A stretch of DNA of 64,000 nt, taken from contig NZ_BMQT01000013.1 in assembly GCF_014648255.1 (NCBI RefSeq), forward strand, positions 1 through 64,000. The letters are read 5' to 3'. Source of the DNA: Nocardioides albus (GTDB taxonomy: Bacteria; Actinomycetota; Actinomycetes; Propionibacteriales; Nocardioidaceae). Position 1 is the stretch's first letter; every line of letters starts with the position of its first letter. The notes under the pieces were generated by a model. That model had not been told where the DNA came from. It ran no database searches and worked only from the letters and a program-made list of their open reading frames with translations. A program made the position numbers and the translations under genes. Positions 25,251-33,088 of the stretch are shown one piece after another.

Positions 25251-26663
25251 TCACGACCGCTCGATGTCGTCGTCGAGGCGGTCACCGAGGCTGTCGCGGC
25301 GGTCCTCGGAGGCGGCGAAGACCGACGCACCCGGGCGGTTGCCGATGGTGACCTCGTTGAACAGCAGGTTGAGCACGACGGCGACCAGGGCGGTGGCGCT
25401 GATGCCGGAGTGCATGATCACCCCGAGCCACTCCGGGAAGGCGTCCCAGAAGGTCGGGGCCGCGATCGGCAGGATGCCGACGGCGATCGCGACGGAGACG
25501 ATCACCATGTTGAGGTTGTCCTCGTAGTCGACCCGCGACAGCGTGCGGATCCCAGATGCCGCGACCGAGCCGAACAGCACGATGCCGGCACCGCCCAGCA
25601 CGGGATAGGGGATCGCCGCCACGACTGACCCGACGACCGGCAGCAGCCCGAGGAGCAGCAGCACGAGACCACCGGTCGCCACCACGTACCGGCTCCGGAC
25701 GCCGGTCAGAGCGACCAGGCCGACATTCTGCGCGAACGCGCTGCACGGGAACGTACCGAACAAGGGCGCGACCGTCGTGGCTGCCATGTCGGCGCGCAGA
25801 CCACGTGCGACGCGTTTGGCGTCCACGTCGGTCTCCACGATCTCGCCGATCGCCAGGATGTCCGCCGTCGTCTCGGTCATGATCACCAGCACCACGATCG
25901 TCATCGAGACGATCGCGCCGACCTCGAAGGTCGGGGTCCCGAAGTGGAGCAGAGGCGGGAGCGCGACGATGTCCGACTCGCCCACCGAGGAGAAGTCGGC
26001 CCGGCCGGCAATGGTCGCGACAAGCGTCCCGACGACGATCCCGATGAGGATCGAGAGACGCGAGATCGCGCCCTGGAACACCCGGCTGATCACCAGGATG
26101 ATGAGCAGCGTCAGGCCTGCGTAAGCGATGTTGGTCATCGACCCGTAGCCCGGCGAGTCCGCGTCGTTGCCCATCGCCCACCGGAACGCCACCGGCATCA
26201 GCGAGAGACCGATGACGGTGATGATCGTGCCGGTGACCACGGCCGGGAACAGCCGAACCAGCTGGGCGAAGAACGAGGACAGGACCAGCCCGATCAGACC
26301 CGCGACGATGATCGCGCCGAAGACCGGCCGCAGCCCGTCCTCGCTGGCGATCGTGACCATCGTCGACACGCTCGCGAACGAGATGCCCTGCACGATCGGC
26401 AGCCGGCTGCCGAAGGGCCCCAGGCCGAGCGTCTGCAGCAGCGTCGCGAAGCCCGAGACGAAGAGTCCGGCGGTCACCAGCAGCGCCAGGTCTGTGCCCG
26501 ACAGGCCCGCGGCACCCCCGACGATGAGCGGCGGCGCGATCACGCCGCCGTACATCGTCAGGATGTGCTGCGTGCCGTAGGCGAGGAGCTGACCAGGCGG
26601 ATGCCGTTCGTCCTCCGGTCTGGTCGGGGCAGAAGCGGTTGTCCGTCTCCTACGACCAAGCAT
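25251..26663 (-). CDS. Second purine permease (NCS2/SLC23)
   Basis: This 470-residue membrane protein of the nucleobase-cation symporter-2 family probably imports urate or xanthine. It has about 12-14 hydrophobic segments, the N-terminal YGTQHILTMYGGVIAPPLIV with the conserved QH, and the signature QNVGLVALTG. Unlike the other permease in the window it has no enzyme domain, only a short charged C-terminus. It is the last gene of the uraD-uraH-uricase operon, 9 bases after uricase, so urate uptake is the most likely role. Confidence 0.92.
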   Translation of the reverse strand: MLGRRRRTTASAPTRPEDERHPPGQLLAYGTQHILTMYGGVIAPPLIVGGAAGLSGTDLALLVTAGLFVSGFATLLQTLGLGPFGSRLPIVQGISFASVSTMVTIASEDGLRPVFGAIIVAGLIGLVLSSFFAQLVRLFPAVVTGTIITVIGLSLMPVAFRWAMGNDADSPGYGSMTNIAYAGLTLLIILVISRVFQGAISRLSILIGIVVGTLVATIAGRADFSSVGESDIVALPPLLHFGTPTFEVGAIVSMTIVVLVIMTETTADILAIGEIVETDVDAKRVARGLRADMAATTVAPLFGTFPCSAFAQNVGLVALTGVRSRYVVATGGLVLLLLGLLPVVGSVVAAIPYPVLGGAGIVLFGSVAASGIRTLSRVDYEDNLNMVIVSVAIAVGILPIAAPTFWDAFPEWLGVIMHSGISATALVAVVLNLLFNEVTIGNRPGASVFAASEDRRDSLGDRLDDDIERS

Positions 26664-26672
26664 GGGCCGGCC

Positions 26673-27578
26673 TCAGCAGAATCCGGGGATGGCGTGCCAG
26701 GCGTTGCCGGCGTCGGGGGCCTCGTCGCGTACGACCGAGGCTTCGATCAGCCCGTAGGGCCGGTCCGCGGCGAAGAAGACCTCGCCGGGGTTCTCCAGAC
26801 CGAAGGGCGAGAGGTCGGAGAGGAAGTGGTGCTTGTTGGGCGCGGAGAACTTGATCTCGGCGACGTCGCCGTGCTGCTCGAGCACCGAGGTGCCCATCCC
26901 GTTCAGGGTCTGCTGCAGGGCGAGGCTGTGGATCTCCGCGAACCGCTGCAGCAGCAGGGTCCGGATGGATTCGTACGACTTGTCCCAGTCGACCTCGGTG
27001 CCGGTGTAGCGCCAGCGGGCGACCAGCGAGGTCGCCAGGATCCGGTCGGTGGTCTCCTGCAAAGTGGTGAACTCGTCCTTGAGGAAGCCGTGGAACTCCG
27101 AGCCGGTCGACTTGAGCACGACCAGGTCCTTGATGCCCGAGACCACATGGGCGACCCGGTCGCTGCCGCGGCCGTCCACGTTCACCACGGTCGTCCGTAC
27201 GCCGCCCCCGGACCGCACGAACGAGTGGTCGTGTCCAGCGCCGTCGACCTGGATCCGGTCCCAGGCGTACTCGTCGACCTCGACCCGGGCGCCGTCGGCG
27301 GCCGGGCAGGCCTCGAGGTAGCGGTCGGCGAGGGCGAGCGCGAACTCCTCGATCGAGGCGACGCCGATCTTCTTGGCGTAGGCGAAGACGGTGTTCTTCT
27401 GGGTGTCCGTGGGCAGCACGTCGCGCTGGTCACCGGTCGTGTGCGCGTCCTCGAACCGGCCCCGCAGCGAGGTGGAGACGTTGAGGTCGCGGATCTGGTG
27501 TCGAGGCGTGTCGCGATAGATGCGTACGACCCGGTTCTCGGCCTTGCCGTACTGATTCGATCCAAGATGGATGGGCAT
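26673..27578 (-). CDS. pucL: Urate oxidase (uricase, cofactor-free)
   Basis: This 301-residue enzyme oxidises urate to 5-hydroxyisourate using O2. Family motifs are LGSNQYGKAENRVVRIYRD at the start, the catalytic Thr in VLPTDTQKNTVFAYAKK (about residue 57), LVVLKSTGSEFHGFLKDE, and the C-terminal NKHHFLSDLSPFGLENPGEV and FFAADRPYGLIEASV. The peroxisomal SKL tail of eukaryotic forms is absent, as expected. Unlike Bacillus PucL it is not fused to OHCU decarboxylase, which is encoded separately two genes upstream. Confidence 0.95.
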   Translation of the reverse strand: MPIHLGSNQYGKAENRVVRIYRDTPRHQIRDLNVSTSLRGRFEDAHTTGDQRDVLPTDTQKNTVFAYAKKIGVASIEEFALALADRYLEACPAADGARVEVDEYAWDRIQVDGAGHDHSFVRSGGGVRTTVVNVDGRGSDRVAHVVSGIKDLVVLKSTGSEFHGFLKDEFTTLQETTDRILATSLVARWRYTGTEVDWDKSYESIRTLLLQRFAEIHSLALQQTLNGMGTSVLEQHGDVAEIKFSAPNKHHFLSDLSPFGLENPGEVFFAADRPYGLIEASVVRDEAPDAGNAWHAIPGFC

Positions 27579-27579
27579 G

Positions 27580-27912
27580 TCAGCTCCCTCGGTAGGTGGA
27601 GTAGGCGAACGGGCTCAGCAGAAGTGGCACGTGGTGGTGTCGCTGTTCACTGATCGCAAAGGTCACGGTGACCTCCGGGAAGAAGCACTCCTGACCGGTC
27701 GCCGCGTAGTACGCGGCGGTGTCGAACCGGAGCTGATAGGTGCCGGCCGGGACCTGATCGGGTCCCAGGTCGGCCACCCGGCCGTCGTCGTCGGTGATGG
27801 CCTCGGCGAGGACGGAATCTTGGGGGTCGATCCGAGAGAGCCGGACCGGTACGCCGGCGGCCGGAACACCGCGCGCGGTGTCGAGGACGTGGGTGGTGAT
27901 GGCGCTTCTCAT
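27580..27912 (-). CDS. uraH: 5-hydroxyisourate hydrolase (transthyretin-like)
   Basis: This 110-residue transthyretin-related enzyme hydrolyses 5-hydroxyisourate to OHCU. It shows the N-terminal ITTHVLDTARGVPA, the central FFPEVTVTF, HHHVPLLLSPFAYSTYRGS and the C-terminal YRGS tetrapeptide that marks the enzyme rather than the hormone carrier. The start overlaps uraD by 4 bases and uricase begins 1 base after its stop. Confidence 0.95.
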   Translation of the reverse strand: MRSAITTHVLDTARGVPAAGVPVRLSRIDPQDSVLAEAITDDDGRVADLGPDQVPAGTYQLRFDTAAYYAATGQECFFPEVTVTFAISEQRHHHVPLLLSPFAYSTYRGS

Positions 27913-28415
27913 GCCGTCGCCTCCTCGACCAGGACCCGCTCGAGTCGCAGCAGCGCGATCTTGCGCAGCTCGTCGGCGACCACGGCAGCCTCGGTGTCCG
28001 GATCGTTCCCGAGCCGGTCGTTGAGCGAGGCGAGGATCCGGTCGGCCGAGAGACCCGAGGCGCAGATCAGGAAGACCCGGTCGAAACGCTCCTCGTAAGC
28101 CCGATTGCCCTCGGCGAGGGCCTGTGCCGCCGCCTGGTCGGCGCCGACCGCGGCCTGCTCGCGCCGCGACCAGGCGGCCTCGGCGTGCTCACCCTCGGCG
28201 CGCTCACCGATCCTGGGGTGGGCGGCCAGGGCCTGGTCGACGTCGGCGGAGGTGAACCGCCGGCCCGCCTCGTCGGCGGCTCGGACAACGGCCGCGGTGT
28301 CGGCGTAGGGGCGGCCGTCGATGACGGCGTCGACCCAGGTCGGCGCGGCGCAGCAGGCCTGCAGGACGGGGCGCAGCTCGTCCGGGGATGCAGTGTTGAA
28401 CGTGTCGAAGTCCAT
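27909..28415 (-). CDS. uraD: OHCU decarboxylase
   Basis: This 168-residue enzyme decarboxylates OHCU to (S)-allantoin. The catalytic His is His66 in AAHPRIG and the catalytic Glu is Glu86 in SRREQ, with the expected 20-residue spacing. The later AYEERFDRVFLICASG and ELRKIALLRLERVL match the helical core. The ATG at 28415 follows an AAGGG ribosome site. It is the first gene of the urate operon. The permease fusion encoded at 16661 has a homologous domain without these two residues, so this copy is the likely working enzyme. Confidence 0.93.
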   Translation of the reverse strand: MDFDTFNTASPDELRPVLQACCAAPTWVDAVIDGRPYADTAAVVRAADEAGRRFTSADVDQALAAHPRIGERAEGEHAEAAWSRREQAAVGADQAAAQALAEGNRAYEERFDRVFLICASGLSADRILASLNDRLGNDPDTEAAVVADELRKIALLRLERVLVEEATA

Positions 28416-28435
28416 GTCCCTTGCTCTCTCACGAT

Positions 28436-28500
28436 GCGGAAAAGTACTTCCGCTCAACCACAGTGACATGTGTCGTACGTCACCGTCAACAGTTTGTTGA
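28436..28500. promoter_or_regulatory. Stacked palindromes upstream of the urate operon
   Basis: There are three inverted repeats between uraD and the HTH gene: GCGGAA-N6-TTCCGC (28436-28453), GTGAC-N11-GTCAC (28463-28483) and TCAACA-GTT-TGTTGA (28486-28500). The first uses the reverse arm order of the TTCCG-N5-CGGAA operators, so it may bind another protein. The adjacent thiamine-binding-like/HTH regulator and PucR are candidates. Confidence 0.5.
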
Positions 28501-28549
28501 AAATCTTGGGTTAAACAGTAAGAGCGCAGGTAACAGAGGGGTTTCGGGA

Positions 28550-29017
28550 CTAGCCCCGCTCGCGGTTCAGGTAGTTGTAGACGGTGAAGCGAGTCACCCC
28601 GAGGGCCGAGGCGACGATCTCGGCGCTCTTGCGGAACTCGAAGGCGCCGCGCTCCTCCAACAGGCGCACGGCGCGCTGCTTCTCCGGCCGGCCCAGCGTC
28701 CGCAGGTCGCCGCCGAGCTCCTCGGCGACGTCGGCGAGCAGCGCCTCCAGCCCGTTTCCGGTACGCCGCGGCGCGCTGCGCCCCTCGAGACGGACCTGGA
28801 ACGTGATCTGGTCGGCACCGTGGTCCAGACCCGCGTCGACGATCGCGGCCAAGGTCGACAGGACGACGTCCCGCTCGCCGCGTACGGACGTGCCGAGCGG
28901 CCCGAAGTCACACTCCAGACCGGCAGCGCGGGCGGCCTCGAGCGCCGCCGTCGCATGCTCGGGCGGCTCACCCTCCCCACGGAAGGGCTCGGTGGTGAAC
29001 TCGGCTTCGACGCGCAT
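28550..29017 (-). CDS. Putative regulator: YkoF/MTH1187-like thiamine-binding domain fused to a YheO-type HTH
   Basis: In this 155-residue protein, residues 1-80 (FTTEPFRGEGEPPEHATAAL, GPLGTSVRGERDVVL, DQITFQVRLEG) resemble the small ferredoxin-like MTH1187/YkoF thiamine-binding fold. The C-terminal 55 residues (KQRAVRLLEERGAFEFRKSA, then EIVASALGVTRFTVYNYLN) form a helix-turn-helix like that of YheO/DauR regulators. It precedes the urate operon in the same direction across a 134-bp gap full of palindromes, so control of that operon and of itself is likely. The ligand is unknown; a small heterocycle related to purine breakdown is a guess. Confidence 0.7.
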   Translation of the reverse strand: MRVEAEFTTEPFRGEGEPPEHATAALEAARAAGLECDFGPLGTSVRGERDVVLSTLAAIVDAGLDHGADQITFQVRLEGRSAPRRTGNGLEALLADVAEELGGDLRTLGRPEKQRAVRLLEERGAFEFRKSAEIVASALGVTRFTVYNYLNRERG

Positions 29018-29058
29018 AGCGGCAGGCTACCCAGCCTGCCGCCATGCCGGCTGGAGCG

Positions 29059-30312
29059 TCAGCCGATCCGCCGACGCGCCAGCCCGGCCAGCTCGACCCG
29101 GTCGATCCCGGCCAGCTTCTCGACCTCGTCGGCCGCTACAGCCCCGCACTCCACCCCGCGCAGCACGAACGCCGCCAGCGCGGCCGCGGTGGCCGGCTCG
29201 TCGAGATAGCTGGAGTCTCCGCCATGGACGTAGGCCCGCAGGCGGGCCGAGGCGACCTCGAGCCCGTCCCGGAAGAACGCATAGGTCGCCATGTAGCGGC
29301 CGGGGAGCTGAGCCGGGTGCAGGTCCCAGCCCTGATAGATCCCGCGGGCGAGGGACCGGCTCACCAGTCGGGAGTGGAGCCGCCACGCCGCGCGCACCGA
29401 ATCGGGGTCCCCGACCGGGAGCACGTTGGTCGAGCCGTCCGAGACGAAGACGCCGGTGCCGGCGGCAGCCACCTGCATCACGTCCTTGGCGTGGTCGGCG
29501 ACCGGATGCTCCATGCTCTGGAAGGCGGCAGCGACGCCGAGCGAGGCGGAGTAGTCGTAGGTCCCGTAGTGCAGGCCGGTGACCCGGCCGCCGCCGGCAG
29601 CGATCATCCGCGCGATCAGCGCGGTGCCGTCGGAGCCGAGGATCGCCTGCGGCGTCTCGACCTGGATCTCGAACCGCAGGCTTCCGGGCATGATGCCGTG
29701 AGCGGGTTCGAGCACGTCCAGCGCGGTGACCATCGCGGCGACCTGCTCGACGGAGGTCACCTTGGGCAGCGTGATGACGAAGCCGTCGCCGAGGGCACCC
29801 GCGCGGGCGAGCTCCCCCACGAAGAGATCCAGCGTACGCACGCCGCGGTGCCGCGTCGGGGCCTCGAAGGACTTGATCCGGATGCCGTGGAACGGCGGCA
29901 CAGACCCGTCCCGGACCGACGCGGCGAGCGCTCGTGCGGCAACCGTCACGGCGGCGTCCTCATCGGCGTCGGGTCGGTCCCCGTAACCGTCCTCGAAGTC
30001 GATCCGCAGGTCTTCGATCGGCTCGGCGGCGAGCTTGGTCGTCACCCGGTCGTAGATCTCCTCGGCCAGGGCGGGGCGAATGGCGAACGCCTCGGCTGCT
30101 TCGGCGGCCGAACCCGCGTGCTCGGCCAACGCCCGGCCGGCCTGAGCGGACCACTGGGCGACGGTCTTCTCGTCGTAGCGATCGCCCGGCACGTAGACCG
30201 TGTGCACCGGCTGACGTACGCCGCGCTCCCCCGGATAGTCCGCCGCCAGCGCAGCATCTGCCCCGGCGAGCGCGCGGTCGAGCTGACCGATCAGATCCTC
30301 CAGGTGACTCAC
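29059..30312 (-). CDS. DUF6986-type protein of the HpcH/HpaI aldolase/citrate lyase superfamily
   Basis: This 417-residue TIM-barrel protein is related to malate synthase/citrate-lyase beta enzymes. It has LRIDFEDGYGDRPDADED (metal-site acids) near residue 105, FHGIRIKSFEA, FVITLPKV, RFEIQVETPQAILG with a metal-binding Glu, GLHYGTYDYSASLGVA and QGWDLHPAQLP. Such genes lie near malate synthase and allantoin genes in Streptomyces as I recall, but the reaction is not established. The GTG at 30312 has AGGTGG upstream and overlaps the stop of a tiny upstream frame by 4 bases. Cleavage or condensation of a glyoxylate-derived acid is an inference from context. Confidence 0.75.
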   Translation of the reverse strand: MSHLEDLIGQLDRALAGADAALAADYPGERGVRQPVHTVYVPGDRYDEKTVAQWSAQAGRALAEHAGSAAEAAEAFAIRPALAEEIYDRVTTKLAAEPIEDLRIDFEDGYGDRPDADEDAAVTVAARALAASVRDGSVPPFHGIRIKSFEAPTRHRGVRTLDLFVGELARAGALGDGFVITLPKVTSVEQVAAMVTALDVLEPAHGIMPGSLRFEIQVETPQAILGSDGTALIARMIAAGGGRVTGLHYGTYDYSASLGVAAAFQSMEHPVADHAKDVMQVAAAGTGVFVSDGSTNVLPVGDPDSVRAAWRLHSRLVSRSLARGIYQGWDLHPAQLPGRYMATYAFFRDGLEVASARLRAYVHGGDSSYLDEPATAAALAAFVLRGVECGAVAADEVEKLAGIDRVELAGLARRRIG

Positions 30313-30404
30313 GAGCCCACCACCTGGTCGCAAGGCGGGAGGGTCAGGAAGTCGATGTGGTCATGGGCGAGCGCGACCTCGCCACCGGTGATCTGAATGT
30401 TCAC
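30309..30404 (-). CDS. Very small ORF (31 codons) translationally coupled to the aldolase-like gene
   Basis: From GTG 30404 (GGAG about 5 bases upstream) a frame encodes VNIQITGGEVALAHDHIDFL and a further TLPPCDQVVGS, and its TGA overlaps the next GTG by 4 bases, as real genes do here. It could be a leader peptide, a small protein, or the tail of a lost gene. Its product has no recognisable domain; the Asp-His pair and Cys are the only notable residues. Confidence 0.4.
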   Translation of the reverse strand: MNIQITGGEVALAHDHIDFLTLPPCDQVVGS

Positions 30405-30453
30405 GAGCTCCACCCTCTCAGGGCCGCCGATTTTCCTTTGAATGGATCAATCT

Positions 30454-30468
30454 TTCCGCATTGCGGAT
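30454..30468. promoter_or_regulatory. Operator-like palindrome TTCCG-N5-CGGAT, site 2
   Basis: TTCCGCATTGCGGAT differs from site 1 at 14649 by two bases and keeps the 5-base spacer. It overlaps the -10 and start region of the predicted minus-strand promoter of the aldolase-like gene, a typical repressor position. Confidence 0.55.
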
Positions 30469-30495
30469 ATTAATCACACCTGACAAGGGATGCAA
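30467..30495 (-). promoter_or_regulatory. Promoter of the small ORF/aldolase-like operon (TTGCAT-17-TAATAT)
   Basis: On the minus strand TTGCAT (30495-30490) and TAATAT (30472-30467) are 17 bases apart. The operator at 30454-30468 overlaps the -10 element, so a bound protein would shut it off. Confidence 0.5.
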
Positions 30496-30525
30496 CCGAC
30501 AGTTTTCCTTTACGCGACGCTAGAC

Positions 30526-30540
30526 TTCCGTCATCCGGAA
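30526..30540. promoter_or_regulatory. Operator-like palindrome TTCCG-N5-CGGAA, site 3
   Basis: CTTCCG-TCATC-CGGAAG (30525-30541) has 6-bp arms around a 5-base spacer and lies 38 bases before the start of the IclR-family gene. The position suggests autoregulation. Confidence 0.55.
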
Positions 30541-30578
30541 GACAGTGCCATGAGATGTCCATGAGATCGGGAGTTCAG

Positions 30579-31346
30579 GTGAGCGAGAACGAGAAGGCGC
30601 CGAAGGCGCGCGCCGGTGCCGTGCAGTCGATCGAGCGGGCCTTCGCGCTGCTGGAGACGATGGCCGACGCCGGTGGCACCATGGGACTCTCCCAGCTCGC
30701 CGCCGCCTCCGGCCTGCCGCTGCCGACCATCCACCGGCTGGTGCGCACCCTCGTCGACCTGGGCTACCTCCGCCAGGAGGCCAACCGGCAGTACGTCCTC
30801 GGTCCCAAGCTGATCCGGCTCGGCGAGAGCTCCTCGCGCATGCTCAGCACGTGGGCCCGCCCCCACCTCGCTCGACTCGTCGATGAGGTCGGCGAGTCGG
30901 CCAACCTGGCGATGCTCGACGGCGACCAGATCGTGTACGTCGCCCACACCGAGTCGCGCCAGTCGATGCGGATGTTCACCGAGGTCGGTCGCCGGGTGTC
31001 TCCGCACTGCACCGCCGTCGGCAAGGCCATCCTCGCCGACATGGCGCCGGACCACGTCCGCGACATCCTCCGGCGCACCGAGATGGTCCCCTACACCTCG
31101 ACCACGATCACCTCGCGCGACGACTACCTCGACCAGCTCGAGCAGGTCCGCGAGCACCGCTACGCCATCGACGAGGGCGAGCAGGAAGCAGGCGTACGCT
31201 GCGTCGCCGTCGCCGTCCCCGACTACGCCCCTCGCCTGGCGATCTCGATCAGCGGACCCACCGGTCGGATGAGTGACGAGCTCATCGAGCGCGCCGTACC
31301 GCTGCTCACCGAGGCCGGCAAACAGCTCGCCGCCGACCTGGCCTGA
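30579..31346 (+). CDS. IclR-family transcriptional regulator
   Basis: This 255-residue regulator has an N-terminal winged helix (SIERAFALLETMADAGGTMG, LPLPTIHRLVRTLVDLGYLR) and a C-terminal IclR ligand-binding domain (MRMFTEVGRRVSPHCTAVGK, YAIDEGEQEAGVRCVAVAV, ISISGPTGRM). The GTG at 30579 with GGGAG 6 bases upstream is preferred over an ATG at 30555 lacking a ribosome site. It is divergent from the aldolase-like gene with matching palindromes between them and at the hyi promoter. By analogy with AllR of enteric bacteria and Streptomyces, it probably represses glyoxylate/allantoin genes in response to a pathway intermediate. Confidence 0.9.
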   Translation: MSENEKAPKARAGAVQSIERAFALLETMADAGGTMGLSQLAAASGLPLPTIHRLVRTLVDLGYLRQEANRQYVLGPKLIRLGESSSRMLSTWARPHLARLVDEVGESANLAMLDGDQIVYVAHTESRQSMRMFTEVGRRVSPHCTAVGKAILADMAPDHVRDILRRTEMVPYTSTTITSRDDYLDQLEQVREHRYAIDEGEQEAGVRCVAVAVPDYAPRLAISISGPTGRMSDELIERAVPLLTEAGKQLAADLA

Positions 31347-31349
31347 CCC

Positions 31350-31514
31350 GCGTCGCTCACCGACCTGATCACCATCTTCGAGCAGGGGCAGGCCGCCGGC
31401 GAGATGCGCGGGTTCGACCCAGTGCTGATGGCGAGGATGCTGCGACGCACGCTCGACGGGGAGGCACTGAGGATCTCCGGCGGAGCAGCCGCGACGCCGA
31501 TCGCTGATCGCTGA
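31350..31514 (+). pseudogene. C-terminal remnant of a TetR-type regulator
   Basis: Just after the IclR stop an in-frame stretch of 54 codons reads ASLTDLITIFEQGQAAGEMR and GFDPVLMARMLRRTLDG before a stop. It resembles the last two helices of TetR regulators (the QGQAAGE and FDP-MA pattern). It has no start or DNA-binding part, so it is probably a truncated leftover of a regulator of the following oxidoreductase. Confidence 0.5.
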
Positions 31515-31568
31515 TGAGCTCGTATCGACATTCGAACGCGCCACCCGTGCAGACGACAGGGAGAGGCC

Positions 31569-32600
31569 ATGACCCCGACCACCAACCGCCGCCTGGTCCT
31601 TCGGCATCGCCCGGTGGACCGGATCGAACCCGGCACCTTCGCACTCGAGGAGCAGCAGATCGCGCCCCTGGCCGAGGGCCAGGCCCTGGTCGAGGTCGCC
31701 TGGCTCGGGATCGACGCGACGCAGCGTACGTGGCTCAACGAGGGTGTCACGTACATCGATCCCGTCGGGATCGGTGAGGTGATGCGCGGCAGCGGAGTGG
31801 GTCGAGTCGTGGCGACCAGAGACCCGAGCCTCCCGGTCGGCCAGTGGGTCTACGGGACGCTCGGCTGGCAGGAGTACGCAGTCGCCGAGGGCCAAGGGCT
31901 CTTCGGGGTGAACCCGGTTCCCCCCGGCATCGACCCCAGGCAGATGCTCACGGTCTTCGGAGTGAGCGGGCTGACGGCGTACGTCGGGATCGACCGAGTG
32001 CTCGGCGTGGGCGAGGACGACACCGTCCTGGTCACTGCCGCAGCCGGGAGCGTCGGGTCGCTCGCCGGGCAGATCGCCAAGCTGCGCGGCGCTCGGGTCC
32101 TCGGCACCGCAGGGTCTGCCGCGAAGGTCGACTGGGTGAGCGATGTAGCCGGATTCGACTGCGTCGATTACCACCATGACCTTGCCGACGCGTTCGCCGC
32201 CTTCGCTCCTGACGGGTTCACTGCGGTCTTCGACAACGTCGGCGGAACCCAGCTCGAGTTGGCCCTGGACCACCTCGCGACCCATGGCCGGATCGCGTTG
32301 TGCGGATCGGTCTCCTCCGGATACACCGCCTCCGGCTATGGCACCGGACCGGCCAACTACATGCAGCTGGCGTTCAAGCGGGCGAGGATGGAAGGTTTCA
32401 TCTTCCTCGACCACGTCGCCGACTTCCCGGCCGCGCTCGGTGAGTTGGCCGGGTGGGTCGGCGCCGGCCGGTTGACCTGGGCCGAAGACGTCGTGTGCGG
32501 CCTGGATGAGGCTCCGGCCGCGCTGCAGGGGATCTTCGACGGGAACAATCTCGGGAAGCGACTGGTCCGCGTCGGGGCGACCGAGGGCAACGCCGACTGA
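31569..32600 (+). CDS. NADP-dependent medium-chain oxidoreductase (zinc-free, CurA/LTB4DH type)
   Basis: This 343-residue member of the medium-chain dehydrogenase/reductase superfamily lacks the zinc ligands. Such enzymes reduce alkenal/enone double bonds with NADPH. It has the N-terminal NRRLVLRHRPV, the cofactor loop VTAAAGSVGSLAGQIAKLRG near residue 155, FDNVGGTQLELALDHLATHG, and the substrate-side RARMEGFIFLDH. GGGAGAGG lies just before the ATG. The upstream TetR remnant suggests that it once had its own regulator. The substrate is unknown. Confidence 0.9.
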   Translation: MTPTTNRRLVLRHRPVDRIEPGTFALEEQQIAPLAEGQALVEVAWLGIDATQRTWLNEGVTYIDPVGIGEVMRGSGVGRVVATRDPSLPVGQWVYGTLGWQEYAVAEGQGLFGVNPVPPGIDPRQMLTVFGVSGLTAYVGIDRVLGVGEDDTVLVTAAAGSVGSLAGQIAKLRGARVLGTAGSAAKVDWVSDVAGFDCVDYHHDLADAFAAFAPDGFTAVFDNVGGTQLELALDHLATHGRIALCGSVSSGYTASGYGTGPANYMQLAFKRARMEGFIFLDHVADFPAALGELAGWVGAGRLTWAEDVVCGLDEAPAALQGIFDGNNLGKRLVRVGATEGNAD

Positions 32601-32627
32601 ACTACGGTCCGCTCCGGCTATGAACGC

Positions 32628-33038
32628 TCACCACCCCGTTGGACGTACGTTGCCCAGCACCCGGGTCACGGTGATCTCGATGACCACGCGTTCCGGGTTC
32701 GGCCGGGGCTGCTTGTAGCGCTCGGCGTAGCGCCGCTCAGCCTCGGCTACGGACTCCGCGTCGTCCTTGACGACAGCTGTGCCCTCCAGGGTGCACCACC
32801 GACGCCCGTCGACCTGGCTGACCGCGACCTGCGCACCGGACCCGGCGTCGCGTACGTTGCGGACCTTCTTGCTGCCGACGCTGCTGATGACCCGCGCGAC
32901 ACCGGCCTCCGGATCGAACGTGACCCCCACCGGGACCAGGTGCGGGCTGCCGTCCGGACGGCTGGTCGTCAGGAAGCAGACCCGCCGCTCCCGCCAGAAC
33001 TCGTCGTTCTCCGCGGGTGATGGTGCGTCGACTGTCAT
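32628..33038 (-). CDS. PPOX-class (F420- or FMN-dependent) oxidoreductase
   Basis: This 136-residue split-barrel flavin protein of the pyridoxamine-5'-phosphate-oxidase family has RVCFLTTSRPDGSPHLVPVG (residues 19-38), then SKKVRNVRDAG and the strand VAVSQVDGRRWCTLEGTA. These features match actinobacterial PPOX-class F420-dependent enzymes. The tail ERRYAERYKQPRPNPERVVI is also common to them. No partner gene is evident; it overlaps nothing and is convergent with the oxidoreductase gene. Confidence 0.85.
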   Translation of the reverse strand: MTVDAPSPAENDEFWRERRVCFLTTSRPDGSPHLVPVGVTFDPEAGVARVISSVGSKKVRNVRDAGSGAQVAVSQVDGRRWCTLEGTAVVKDDAESVAEAERRYAERYKQPRPNPERVVIEITVTRVLGNVRPTGW

Positions 33039-33088
33039 GGTGCTCCTTCGTAGTCGGGGTGGTGGCTGCGAGGTTCCCGACGCTGCGG

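Noticed and set aside
28436..28453. GCGGAA-N6-TTCCGC as a fourth IclR operator
   Set aside because: The arms are in the reverse order and the spacer is 6, so it is not the same motif as TTCCG-N5-CGGAA.
30313..30333. TTG start at 30333 for the aldolase-like gene
   Set aside because: No ribosome site precedes it; the GTG at 30312 has AGGTGG and a 4-base overlap with the upstream small frame.
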